Shown here: one piece after another, positions 9,800 through 17,555 of the stretch
Numbering within the stretch: position 1 is the first letter of the stretch
Layout of the letters: each line of letters begins with the position of its first letter
Assembly: GCA_019261985.1 (NCBI GenBank)
Contig: JAFAQY010000084.1
Coordinates: 17,772-81,771 of the forward strand
Length of the DNA stretch: 64,000 bases
Direction: 5' to 3'
Source of the DNA: Bryobacterales bacterium
GTDB taxonomy: Bacteria; Acidobacteriota; Terriglobia; Bryobacterales; Bryobacteraceae
Notes under the pieces: generated by a model
What the model was told of the DNA's origin: nothing
Seen by the model: only the letters and a program-made list of their open reading frames with translations
The model's database searches: none
Translations under genes and position numbers: made by a program

Positions 9800-11191
9800 T
9801 TACGCCGGCTCTGTTTTTTTCTTTGCGCGCCTTTTCGCGACCCAACCCGGCTTGGTCGCCTGCCTGGCGCGGCCCAGCGACAGCGCTCCTTCAGGAACAT
9901 CTTGGGTAATCGTGCTCCCCGCGGCGATGTAGCTGTCCGATGCGATTTCTACGGGCGCCACCAATGTGGCATTGCTGCCGATGAAAGCGTGTTTTCCGAT
10001 TTTAGTGTTGTGCTTCTTTTCCCCGTCGTAGTTGCAGGTTATCGTTCCGGCGCCGATGTTCGTTCCGGCGCCGATTTCCGCGTCGCCTAAATAAGCCAGG
10101 TGCTGGCTCTTCGCGCCCGCGCCGAGGTGGGTCTTCTTTAATTCGACGAAGTTTCCGATCCTCGCTTTTAGTCCCACGTGCGCGCCCATGCGCAGGCGCG
10201 CGAAAGGGCCAGCGCTGGCTTCCGCCTCGATATGCGAGTCGGCGACCAGAGTATAAGGTCCGATGGAAACGCGATCCTCCACGACTGTTGATTCGAGGAC
10301 AGCGCCCGTGCCGATGCGGCAATTATCACCGATCTTTGTTTGCCCCAATAGGCGGACAAACGGCTCAATGATTGTGTCTTGCCCGCAGGTCACAGCGGGG
10401 TCGATCGTCACCGTTTCCGGGCGCTCAATCGTCACTCCGGAGAGCATCAGCTCGCGTGCTTTCCGCATTCGAAGGATGGTATCGGCCTCGGCTAGTTCGA
10501 TGCGAGTATTGATTCCAAGGAGCTCGGTCGGATCGTCGATATGCAACGCACGGACAACCTGACCATGGCAGCGGAGAATTCGCGCCATGTCCGTCAGGTA
10601 ATACTCGCCGGAAATCGGATTCGGCTTTACTTCCGAAAGGTGCTTCCACAAAACATCCGCGCGGAAGCAGTAGATCCCCGAATTGATCACGTTCACCGCA
10701 CGCTGCTCGGCATTGCAGTCTTTCTGCTCGACGATTTCGTTTACATTGCCCTGAGGGTCTACGATCACCCGGCCATAACCCGTGGGATCGTCGAGCACGG
10801 TCGTGATCAGCGTGGCGGCGCCGGCGCTTTCCACTTGCGCATCGCGCAAGCGCATCAGGGTTTCGGCGGACAACAGCGGTGTGTCGCCATATAGAACCAT
10901 GAGCAAGCCATTCGCGCCGGCGGCGGAACGGCAGCACTCCATGGCGTGTCCGGTTCCCTTCTGTTCCGTCTGCCGCGCAAACCGGACGCCCTGCGGACGC
11001 AGCAGAGCCTCTACGTCCTCCGCCTGATGGCCCGTGACCACCACGATTCTTTCCGGAGCCGCCAGCTCGCGCGCGGCGCCCACCACGTGTTCCACAAGCG
11101 CGAGTCCGCCGGCGCGATGCAGCACCTTCGCGTGTTTGGATCGCATGCGGGTGCCGAGCCCCGCCGCCAGAATCACAATGCTGAGGTTCAT
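9800..11191 (-). CDS. glmU: Bifunctional GlmU: glucosamine-1-P acetyltransferase / GlcNAc-1-P uridylyltransferase
   Basis: GlmU makes UDP-GlcNAc, the precursor of peptidoglycan and LPS, in two steps. Residues 1 to about 230 are the uridylyltransferase (VILAAGLGTRMRSKHAKVLH; VLYGDTPLL; SGIYCFRADVLW). From about 255 the left-handed beta-helix acetyltransferase begins, with hexapeptide repeats and the signatures ARLRMGAHVGLKARIGNFVE, LAYLGDAEIG and TCNYDGEKKH. The C-terminus ends in a basic tail (RRAKKKTEPA). Length (463) is normal. It is transcribed from the yvcK side, 19 bases downstream of that gene. Confidence 0.97.
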   Translation of the reverse strand: MNLSIVILAAGLGTRMRSKHAKVLHRAGGLALVEHVVGAARELAAPERIVVVTGHQAEDVEALLRPQGVRFARQTEQKGTGHAMECCRSAAGANGLLMVLYGDTPLLSAETLMRLRDAQVESAGAATLITTVLDDPTGYGRVIVDPQGNVNEIVEQKDCNAEQRAVNVINSGIYCFRADVLWKHLSEVKPNPISGEYYLTDMARILRCHGQVVRALHIDDPTELLGINTRIELAEADTILRMRKARELMLSGVTIERPETVTIDPAVTCGQDTIIEPFVRLLGQTKIGDNCRIGTGAVLESTVVEDRVSIGPYTLVADSHIEAEASAGPFARLRMGAHVGLKARIGNFVELKKTHLGAGAKSQHLAYLGDAEIGAGTNIGAGTITCNYDGEKKHNTKIGKHAFIGSNATLVAPVEIASDSYIAAGSTITQDVPEGALSLGRARQATKPGWVAKRRAKKKTEPA

Positions 11192-11210
11192 ATTTTCTTA
11201 TCGGAATGCG

Positions 11211-12242
11211 TCAAGCGGATTTGCGTTTCCGTCTGCGGCCTTGCTGCGCGAGATCGATCGCGACCGCTGCCAGCGCGGTGGAGTCGTGACGGATTTTATC
11301 CTCCGCCCGCTGTCCGTTCAAGCGCAGCAAATCGGCCGCAAGCACCCGAACTCCCATCCGCTGAATCGCCCCAAGATCCGCCTCGACCGGCTGAGCGCCG
11401 CCCGCGCGATATTTCGCCAATGCCTTTCGCGAAAACGGCCGGTCGTTAATCACGCACACGTCCACTAAACGTCTGCGGCGAGGACCACAGTGGCGAAAAA
11501 CCGCCGCTACGTGATCCGAAGCCTTTAGGTTCGTAGTTTCACCCGGCTGCGTCATCAAATTCGCGAAGTATGCCTTTAAAGCAGGCGAGGCCGCCAGTGC
11601 GTTTGGAATCCCGTCTATCAAAAGGTTCGGAATTACGCTCGTAAACAGCGAGCCTGGACCCAGCGTGATGAGGTCGGCCTGCGCGATCGCGTTCAGAGTT
11701 TCCGGGAGCGGCTTCGCGGATGCAGGCCGCAGCGCAATGGTGCGGATCTCGCTATTGCTTTTGCTGATGCGGGTCTCGCCCCGCACCTTGCCGCCATTCG
11801 CCAGTGTGGCTTCTAGTACGACATTCGCGGACGTGCACGGATAGATTCGTCCGGCAACCGCCAAAACCTCCGACGACAGCTTCACCGCCTGTCCGAAGTC
11901 GCCGGTGAGATGCGTCATCGCAGTAAGGAAAAGATTGCCGAAGCTGTGCCCGTGCAAACTTCCCGCTCCGGCGAAGCGGTATTGGAAGAGCCTGGATAGG
12001 AGCGCTTCATCCTCCGATAGCGCCACCATGCAATTCCGAATGTCGCCGGGGGGCAGGACAGCAAACTCGCGCCGCAGCCGCCCGGAGCTTCCGCCGTCGT
12101 CGGTGACAGTGACGATGGCCGTCAGTTCCACGGGGCCGGTTAAAATTTTGGTATAGCGCTTAAGCCCTCGCAGAAGCGTGGCTAGACCGGTGCCGCCGCC
12201 CATCGAAACAATGCGCAGCGGCGCGTATGCTCCGTTGGCCAT
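11211..12242 (-). CDS. yvcK: YvcK/GlmR family regulator of carbon flow to cell wall
   Basis: A 343-residue CofD-like protein. RIVSMGGGTGLATLLRGLK at residues 11-29 is the nucleotide-binding loop of the family, followed by AIVTVTDDGGSSGRLRREF and PPGDIRNCMVAL. YvcK (GlmR) binds UDP-GlcNAc and, in Bacillus, adjusts the entry of carbon into the amino-sugar pathway. CofD itself has the same fold, but it is longer on the F420 side and sits with cofE; here the downstream gene is glmU, which makes the YvcK ligand. This adjacency is the best argument for the GlmR role. Confidence 0.9.
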   Translation of the reverse strand: MANGAYAPLRIVSMGGGTGLATLLRGLKRYTKILTGPVELTAIVTVTDDGGSSGRLRREFAVLPPGDIRNCMVALSEDEALLSRLFQYRFAGAGSLHGHSFGNLFLTAMTHLTGDFGQAVKLSSEVLAVAGRIYPCTSANVVLEATLANGGKVRGETRISKSNSEIRTIALRPASAKPLPETLNAIAQADLITLGPGSLFTSVIPNLLIDGIPNALAASPALKAYFANLMTQPGETTNLKASDHVAAVFRHCGPRRRRLVDVCVINDRPFSRKALAKYRAGGAQPVEADLGAIQRMGVRVLAADLLRLNGQRAEDKIRHDSTALAAVAIDLAQQGRRRKRKSA

Positions 12243-12292
12243 CCTATCCTGTCAGGATCTCACGGAGGGGCTGGTCAGTGCGCTGTAACCAA

Positions 12293-12362
12293 GTAGGACA
12301 AGCTTCAGCTTGTCCAAATAACACGGGACAAATAAAACCGGACAAGCTGAAGCGTGTCGTAC
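12293..12362. repeat. REP-like double-hairpin element, AAGCTTCAGCTT type (copy A)
   Basis: Two arms, GGACAAGCTTCAGCTTGTCC and its approximate reverse complement ending in GTGTCGTAC, are separated by an AT-rich spacer of about 25 bases. Each arm is itself an imperfect palindrome (GGACAAGCT/AGCTTGTCC). A second copy with the same arms is at 17461-17516. It lies between the yvcK start and the end of the ompA-like gene. Function unknown; it resembles the REP/BIME class of palindromes. Confidence 0.8.
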
Positions 12363-12469
12363 TAAAACGAAACAGCAGGCGCATAAGGAAAGTTCGGGGG
12401 TCGAAACCACCGCGCCGCGGGGTGTTGCAGGTCACCTCGCAAGCACTCTCCAAATGCACCTGCCGTCGA

Positions 12470-12497
12470 GTCCGCCGGGTCGGAGGGGCCGGCGGAC
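12470..12497 (-). terminator. Stem-loop just after the OmpA-like gene
   Basis: GTCCGCCGG and CCGGCGGAC form a perfect 9-bp stem around a 10-base loop, beginning about 12 bases after the stop codon of the OmpA-like gene on the minus strand. There is no T-run after it, so it is not a typical intrinsic terminator. It may stabilise the mRNA end or assist Rho-dependent termination. Confidence 0.4.
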
Positions 12498-12508
12498 AAA
12501 CCTATACC

Positions 12509-13309
12509 TTACTGACCGGCGCCTGCCGCAGCCACGGTCTTCGCGCCCGCTTCGGGTACGTACAACCGGACTTCAACGCGCCGATTTTGCTTCCGGCCTT
12601 CCCGAGTCTTGTCGTCGGCGACGGGTGTTGCCCATCCGGAGCCCAACGTCGAAACCGAGCGAACCGGAATCTTGTGCTCGTTCGTCAAGTAGCGTGCTAC
12701 GGCCGCGGCTCGCGCCTGGCTCAAAGAGTCATTTACCATCGCCGGCCCGCTCTTATCCGTGAAACCTTGAACTTCAATCTGATAGCGCTCAAACCCGCCA
12801 ACGCCCTGCGCGAAATCGTCGAGCTGCTGCTTCGCGTCTTTCGTCAGATTGGACTGGCCGAGCGGGAACAGAACGGTCACCGAGTTAGACAGATCCCACT
12901 TATTCATCGCCGTCATGGTTTTATCGAGGCGATTAATGCCCTCTTCCGCGAAGGTCTTCGCACCATCCGCCGACTTCTGCGCGTTGCCGGCTGCCTGGTT
13001 CGCTTGCTGAGCCGCTTGATTTGCTTGCTGCGCCGCTTGTCCGGCCTGGGTGGCTTTGCCATCCACGTCGGTTACACGTTCCTTTGTGCGCGAAAGATCG
13101 GTGCCGATGTCATCCAGTTCCTTCTTATGCTCGGCAAGGGCCCGGTTGTGTTCATCCAACGCCTTATCCTGTTCGCCGTTCTTCGTTTCCGTAGCGCCGA
13201 CGCGCGACTCCACCGGAGCCACGGTCTTTGCCACATACTTCTTCGTCGCACAACCCGTCCCCGCCAACACGAGAGCAAGGGCGCCAGCCGTTAATGTGAG
13301 TGTCTTCAT
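12509..13309 (-). CDS. OmpA-family peptidoglycan-associated lipoprotein
   Basis: MKTLTLTAGALALVLAGTGC is a lipoprotein signal with the lipobox LAGTGC (Cys20). The middle (about 40-130) is a heptad-rich, Ala/Gln-rich helix (QAAQQANQAAQQANQAAG) as in Lpp/OmpA-like spacers. The C-terminal 110 residues are an OmpA domain that binds diaminopimelate in peptidoglycan (VTVLFPLGQSNLTKDA; GFTDKSG; GRKQNRRVEVRLY). It should link the outer membrane or another membrane to the wall. The 266-residue form starting at 13309 is preferred; an upstream in-frame start at 13351 would add 14 charged residues ahead of the signal peptide. It is probably monocistronic. Confidence 0.88.
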   Translation of the reverse strand: MKTLTLTAGALALVLAGTGCATKKYVAKTVAPVESRVGATETKNGEQDKALDEHNRALAEHKKELDDIGTDLSRTKERVTDVDGKATQAGQAAQQANQAAQQANQAAGNAQKSADGAKTFAEEGINRLDKTMTAMNKWDLSNSVTVLFPLGQSNLTKDAKQQLDDFAQGVGGFERYQIEVQGFTDKSGPAMVNDSLSQARAAAVARYLTNEHKIPVRSVSTLGSGWATPVADDKTREGRKQNRRVEVRLYVPEAGAKTVAAAGAGQ

Positions 13310-13556
13310 ACGTTTCTTCCGTCCTTTTGTTGTTACCATCTCTGCCGGCAAATGCAGCCGGTCTGCAAAAATTTACGTCTAGGAGTAGCCCGCTACCCCC
13401 GAAAACATCGATCTCCCCTTCCGTCCGGTAGAAACTTCCTAGCGAGCTCCGGTAATTTCTTCCCGGGCACCACAGCTAAGTTGCTGATTCTGCTCGGTCG
13501 GTCGGTTCACGTTGCGAATAGTCTGCACGTTAAAAGCCAACCCGCAGATGCAGAAA

Positions 13557-15347
13557 CTACCGGTAGGCCGCGGCCTGGATCTGGTACAGGTCGGAGTATT
13601 GCCCGCGCTTCGCAAGCAGTTCGTCGTGCGTACCCGTTTCGGCCACGCGCGCGCCGTCCAGCACCACGATGAAGTCAGCCATGCGAACCGTGCTAAAGCG
13701 GTGAGAGATGAGTATGGTGATGCTGCCTGCCCCGTCACCCTGCCGCGCAGCTTCGGCGTAGCGTTCGAAAAGCGCGTGCTCGGTTTCCGCATCTAGGGCG
13801 GCGGTCGGTTCATCCAGCACCAATACCAGCGGACGCGCGCGCATAAACCCGCGAGCAAGCGCGAGCTTCTGCCATTGCCCGAAACTGATTTCCGCGCCTC
13901 CGGGCCAAGTGGGACCGAGCTGGGTTTCGAGACCTTGCGCGAGATGCTCGATCACATCCCCCGCGCCGGCGCGACCGACCGCCGCCGTCACCGCGCGACC
14001 ATCTTCAAGACGCGGCAGATCGCCGAGCCCGACCGTGTGACGTGCCTGAAATTCGAACTTGAAAAAATCTTGAAATGCGCCCGACAACCGCGACCGCCAT
14101 TTATCCGGCGCGATACGTTGAAGGTCTATTCCATCGACAAGAATTCTTCCGCTGCTGGGAGGATACAGGCCACACAGAAGCTTAACCAGCGTCGTTTTTC
14201 CCGCGCCGTTTTCGCCGACGATTGCCACCACGGATCCGGGCCGGAAATGCAGGTTCACGTCCTCAAGCACAATGCGCTCTGCGCCGGGATACGAAAACGA
14301 GAGGTGTTCGACGCGGATGCCCTCGCGCAAAGCTTCGGGTGGCGGCTCGGCGGCCTTGGGCACAAGCGATGCGGCGTAATCTTCGAGCCACGCCAGGCGG
14401 ATAGATCCATCCAGCCAGATGCCGCGCAAGAATCCAATCTCGCCGACTGTCGCGCCAAGATAAGCCGAGAGTCGCGCGCCCGCCGCAAGAACCAGCAGTA
14501 CTTGCCCGGGTGTCGCTTTCAATACGGACGAGACAAATACGACTGCCGCTACGTAGGTCAGTCCGACGATGCCCCACGCAACCGCGTACCAGGCGCCGCT
14601 GCTCCAGCGCGCGGCGGCGACGGGCGCGAAGGAGCGCTCCCACGCAGCGCGGCGCCGTTCCGCCAGACCATTGCCGATTCGCGTTACTCGAACTTCTTTG
14701 CCCGGAGATGCCGTCGTCGCCAGATCGAACAGGTGCCGTGCGAGCCGGTTCGCGGCGGCCCCGCGTTCTTCGGCAGTCCGTTCCACTCCCGGCCGCCAAG
14801 CGGACGCTAAAACGGCGGGCAACGCGAAGACGGCAAGCAAGGCCAACGCCGGATGAATCGAGACGAGCAACGCTAAAGTCACTCCCAGGCGGAGGAACCA
14901 CCCGCATGTCGAAAACAGCGACATATACATGTGGTCGAGTACGAACACCTGGTTTCGGAGCACCGAGAGCCGGTCCAGATATTCGGGCCGCTCGTGGTGT
15001 TCGATGGTCGCAACGGAAGCCTGCAATTTCGCAACATGCGATTCGAGCGCGATGGTCACGCGGTCGCGAAACCGGCGCTGCACGCGATCGCTGGTGACGC
15101 GCAGGAACCAGGTCGCAACCGCGGAAACGCCCAAGCCAATCGACGAAGCGAGCGCCAGACGCCGGTTGTGCCCGAGAACTCCATCGGCGAGAAATTTCAG
15201 CCACAGCGCGATCAGGGCATCCGGGACCGCGGAGAGCAGGGAAAAGCCGAACGCCACCGGAAGCAGCAGCGGCTCGGCTTGATAGCCGCGCTTCAGCGCG
15301 CGCCACATCGAGGAAAAGGCGGGAGGAAGGCCGTTACTCGAGGACAT
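13557..15347 (-). CDS. ABC exporter half-transporter with degenerate signature (second of a pair)
   Basis: A 596-residue fused membrane-ATPase protein of the MsbA/LapB-like exporter type. The first 310 residues hold about six transmembrane helices. The ATPase has Walker A GENGAGKTT near 381, a Q-loop (GAFQDFFKFEF), Walker B VLVLDEPTAALD near 512 and the switch His in ILISHRFSTVR. The signature is ISFGQWQK instead of LSGGQ, so one composite ATP site of the heterodimer is probably weak. Its first 14 bases overlap the end of the partner gene, so the two are co-translated. The cargo is unknown. The start at MSSSNGLPP (15347) was chosen over 15380, whose extra residues lie in the partner's acidic tail codons. 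Confidence 0.9.
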   Translation of the reverse strand: MSSSNGLPPAFSSMWRALKRGYQAEPLLLPVAFGFSLLSAVPDALIALWLKFLADGVLGHNRRLALASSIGLGVSAVATWFLRVTSDRVQRRFRDRVTIALESHVAKLQASVATIEHHERPEYLDRLSVLRNQVFVLDHMYMSLFSTCGWFLRLGVTLALLVSIHPALALLAVFALPAVLASAWRPGVERTAEERGAAANRLARHLFDLATTASPGKEVRVTRIGNGLAERRRAAWERSFAPVAAARWSSGAWYAVAWGIVGLTYVAAVVFVSSVLKATPGQVLLVLAAGARLSAYLGATVGEIGFLRGIWLDGSIRLAWLEDYAASLVPKAAEPPPEALREGIRVEHLSFSYPGAERIVLEDVNLHFRPGSVVAIVGENGAGKTTLVKLLCGLYPPSSGRILVDGIDLQRIAPDKWRSRLSGAFQDFFKFEFQARHTVGLGDLPRLEDGRAVTAAVGRAGAGDVIEHLAQGLETQLGPTWPGGAEISFGQWQKLALARGFMRARPLVLVLDEPTAALDAETEHALFERYAEAARQGDGAGSITILISHRFSTVRMADFIVVLDGARVAETGTHDELLAKRGQYSDLYQIQAAAYR

Positions 15348-17145
15348 CCAGCACCGCTCCTTCCTCTTCTTCCTCTCCAAACCGCGATGCCTGCAGATCG
15401 AACATCGTTCGATATCGTCCGCCCCTCGCCATCAGCTCGTCATGCGAGCCAAGCTCCACCACTTTTCCATGCTCGAGGACGCAGATGAGGTCGGCATGGC
15501 GCACGGTCGAGAAGCGGTGAGAAATCAAAATGGTGGTAGCGTGGCGCGTGGCCGCGAGGATGCGATCGAAAATTTCCGCCTCGCCGCGCACATCCAGTTG
15601 CGCCGTGGGTTCATCGAGCAGCACCAACCCTGCGCCGAGCCGCACCGCGCAAAGCGCACGGGCCAGCGCCACCCGCTGCCATTGCCCGCCCGATAGATCC
15701 GTGCCCCCGGGATAGCCGCGCGCGAGGACTGTATCCAGATTGGCAAGCCCGGCCGCGCCCGCTTCCTCAAGAGCCGCGCGTATCGCGTCATCCGGGGCGC
15801 CTCCCGGAGCCACATTTTCCCGCAACGGCCATTCAAATCGAATGAAATCTTGGAAAACAGCAGTTAGGCGCGAACGCCAGCTATCCACATCCAGCGCCCG
15901 CACATCCACCCCGTCGATCTCGATCGCGCCATCCTGCGGATCGTAAAGCCGGCAAAGCAGCTTGGCGATGGTCGTTTTGCCCGCGCCATTAACGCCGACT
16001 ATCGCCAATGACGAGCCTGCGCGGATCGTCAGGTCGAATCCGGACAGCACTGGCTCGCTTGAGTTCGGATAGCAAAAGGTTACATTGTTGAAGCGGATCT
16101 CGCGAGCGGGCATTCCGGCTGCGGATTCGTTGCCGCGCGTCGTTAACCCCCCGCTTGCGTCCATGGCCTCGCCCAGCCGCAAGACCGCGCCCGCGGGAGC
16201 GGACGCGCCATCCACAGCCCAGGACAGTCCGCCAAAGGCGAGCGTGCTGGTCGCGATGGCTGCGCTCGCGTACGTTACAAGACGGCCCAGCGGGAGAGTT
16301 CCGTCTACTGCGGCAACTCCCAAAGCCCAGAAAACGACTACATTGGCCGTCAGCACGATCAGCAGGCTCCAGATCGCCGGCCGCTCGCGGAGGCGGGTAG
16401 CCTTCCAGAGCAGCTCATGCAGCCGCATGCGCCGCGCGCGGAAACGGTCGACCACCCAGTCGGCCAATCCGAACAGCCGCAACTCCTTCGCGGCCGGCGG
16501 GTCGACGGCGAGCCGGTACGCGTAATGGGCATGCTGCTGCGCTTCCCTCACCTCCTCGGTATTGCGGTCAAACCAGACGCCACTCTCGCGCAGAAGCCAC
16601 TGTGTTGCGAGCCATGCGCCGGCGAGCATAACCGGCGCCCACCAGGCAAAGCCAAACAGCACTGCGGCCGCGGCAAGCCCACCCACAAATTCGACCAGCC
16701 CGCTAGCGATAAAATCCATCGAGATCGAGATGGGCGGACCGCTGATCCCCAGGTCAAAGTCGCGCGCCATCGCCAGGTCGCGGGCGAATTTCGGATTTTC
16801 CAAATGGCCCATGCCCGGCGGTCGGACGCAAATGGCGGTGAGCCGGTCGTACAGCCAGGCCGCCGTGCTGCTGCCAAGGTTCGTTCCAACAGCATGATGG
16901 ATTGGCGAGAGGACCTGCAAAAGAATGAACACCACGCCAACCATCGCCAGCGGCGCTGTGAGGTTATCGCCGCGCTGCACGGAGCCGACCAGGGCGCCCA
17001 TGGCAATCGAGAAAAGCGCGGGCAAAAGCCCACGCAGGATCAGAAGCGTCCACCACGCAATTGCAAGCGGGCGGCTAGCTTGCATAAGCACGCCCGCGAA
17101 TTTCCAATCGTTACGGTTTTGAAGCCGTTCTACTACGCTCGTCAT
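15334..17145 (-). CDS. ABC exporter half-transporter with canonical ATPase (first of a pair)
   Basis: A 603-residue exporter: membrane domain to about residue 320, then an ATPase with Walker A GVNGAGKTT near 385, Q-loop AVFQDFIRFEW, canonical signature LSGGQWQRV near 485, Walker B LVLLDEPTAQLD and ILISHRFSTVR. It ends in an acidic tail (GEEEEEGAVLDVLE). With the downstream gene it should form a heterodimeric exporter in which one subunit carries the intact signature. The acylphosphatase gene precedes it by six bases in the same direction. No peptide precursor, peptidase or outer-membrane factor lies nearby, so the substrate (lipid, peptide or drug) is open. Confidence 0.91.
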   Translation of the reverse strand: MTSVVERLQNRNDWKFAGVLMQASRPLAIAWWTLLILRGLLPALFSIAMGALVGSVQRGDNLTAPLAMVGVVFILLQVLSPIHHAVGTNLGSSTAAWLYDRLTAICVRPPGMGHLENPKFARDLAMARDFDLGISGPPISISMDFIASGLVEFVGGLAAAAVLFGFAWWAPVMLAGAWLATQWLLRESGVWFDRNTEEVREAQQHAHYAYRLAVDPPAAKELRLFGLADWVVDRFRARRMRLHELLWKATRLRERPAIWSLLIVLTANVVVFWALGVAAVDGTLPLGRLVTYASAAIATSTLAFGGLSWAVDGASAPAGAVLRLGEAMDASGGLTTRGNESAAGMPAREIRFNNVTFCYPNSSEPVLSGFDLTIRAGSSLAIVGVNGAGKTTIAKLLCRLYDPQDGAIEIDGVDVRALDVDSWRSRLTAVFQDFIRFEWPLRENVAPGGAPDDAIRAALEEAGAAGLANLDTVLARGYPGGTDLSGGQWQRVALARALCAVRLGAGLVLLDEPTAQLDVRGEAEIFDRILAATRHATTILISHRFSTVRHADLICVLEHGKVVELGSHDELMARGGRYRTMFDLQASRFGEEEEEGAVLDVLE

Positions 17146-17151
17146 GTCGGT

Positions 17152-17433
17152 CTACCGAATGTAAAACCCGGTGTTGACGGCGTCAAGAGCGGGCGCATCT
17201 TCTACAGCGATGCCGCGAACATCGGCGCGCGGGGGGCCGACGCGCAGCTCGCCTTCAAAATCTTGAAGCTGGTGCGGCGTGCCAACCGCAAGCACTTCAA
17301 CGCGCCCGTCCTCTAAATTCCGGGCCCATCCACGCACACGCAGATCGCGCGCCACGCGTTGAGCGAAATACCGGTAGCCCACCCCTTGAACCTGGCCTGA
17401 AATGTAGTATTTACGCGCGAGCGGCCGCCCCAT
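17152..17433 (-). CDS. acyP: Acylphosphatase
   Basis: A 93-residue enzyme that hydrolyses acyl phosphates. The two catalytic residues are visible: Arg in GQVQGVGYRYFAQRVA (substrate phosphate binding) and Asn in GWARNLEDGRVEV. Length and the alpha/beta ferredoxin-like pattern fit the family. It is the first gene of the minus-strand unit that continues into the ABC pair; a functional link to the transporter is not evident. Its start is only 27 bases from a REP-like element. Confidence 0.94.
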   Translation of the reverse strand: MGRPLARKYYISGQVQGVGYRYFAQRVARDLRVRGWARNLEDGRVEVLAVGTPHQLQDFEGELRVGPPRADVRGIAVEDAPALDAVNTGFYIR

Positions 17434-17460
17434 TTAAAGCAATTTTACCGCGCACAGTAA

Positions 17461-17516
17461 GTAGGACAAGCTTCAGCTTGTCCACAGTCCAGGGACAAGC
17501 TGAAGCTTGTCCGTAC
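17461..17516. repeat. REP-like double-hairpin element, AAGCTTCAGCTT type (copy B)
   Basis: Two arms GGACAAGCTTCAGCTTGTCC and GGACAAGCTGAAGCTTGTCC (exact reverse complements) are separated by a nine-base spacer, flanked by GTA on the left and GTAC on the right. It sits in the 122-base divergent region between acyP and the M13 peptidase gene, only 39 bases before the ATG of the latter. A false upstream start for the peptidase (17478) would translate through it as GQAEACP. Confidence 0.85.
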
Positions 17517-17555
17517 CGAAACAACCGGAGCGCTATTCCGTCTAAGATATTGTCT

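Noticed and set aside
14263..15306. 347-codon minus-strand frame inside the ABC gene
   Set aside because: Arg-rich shadow in another frame of the second ABC half, which has all ATPase motifs.
17478..17555. Extended N-terminus of the M13 peptidase
   Set aside because: It is translated from a REP-like element and would bury the signal peptide.
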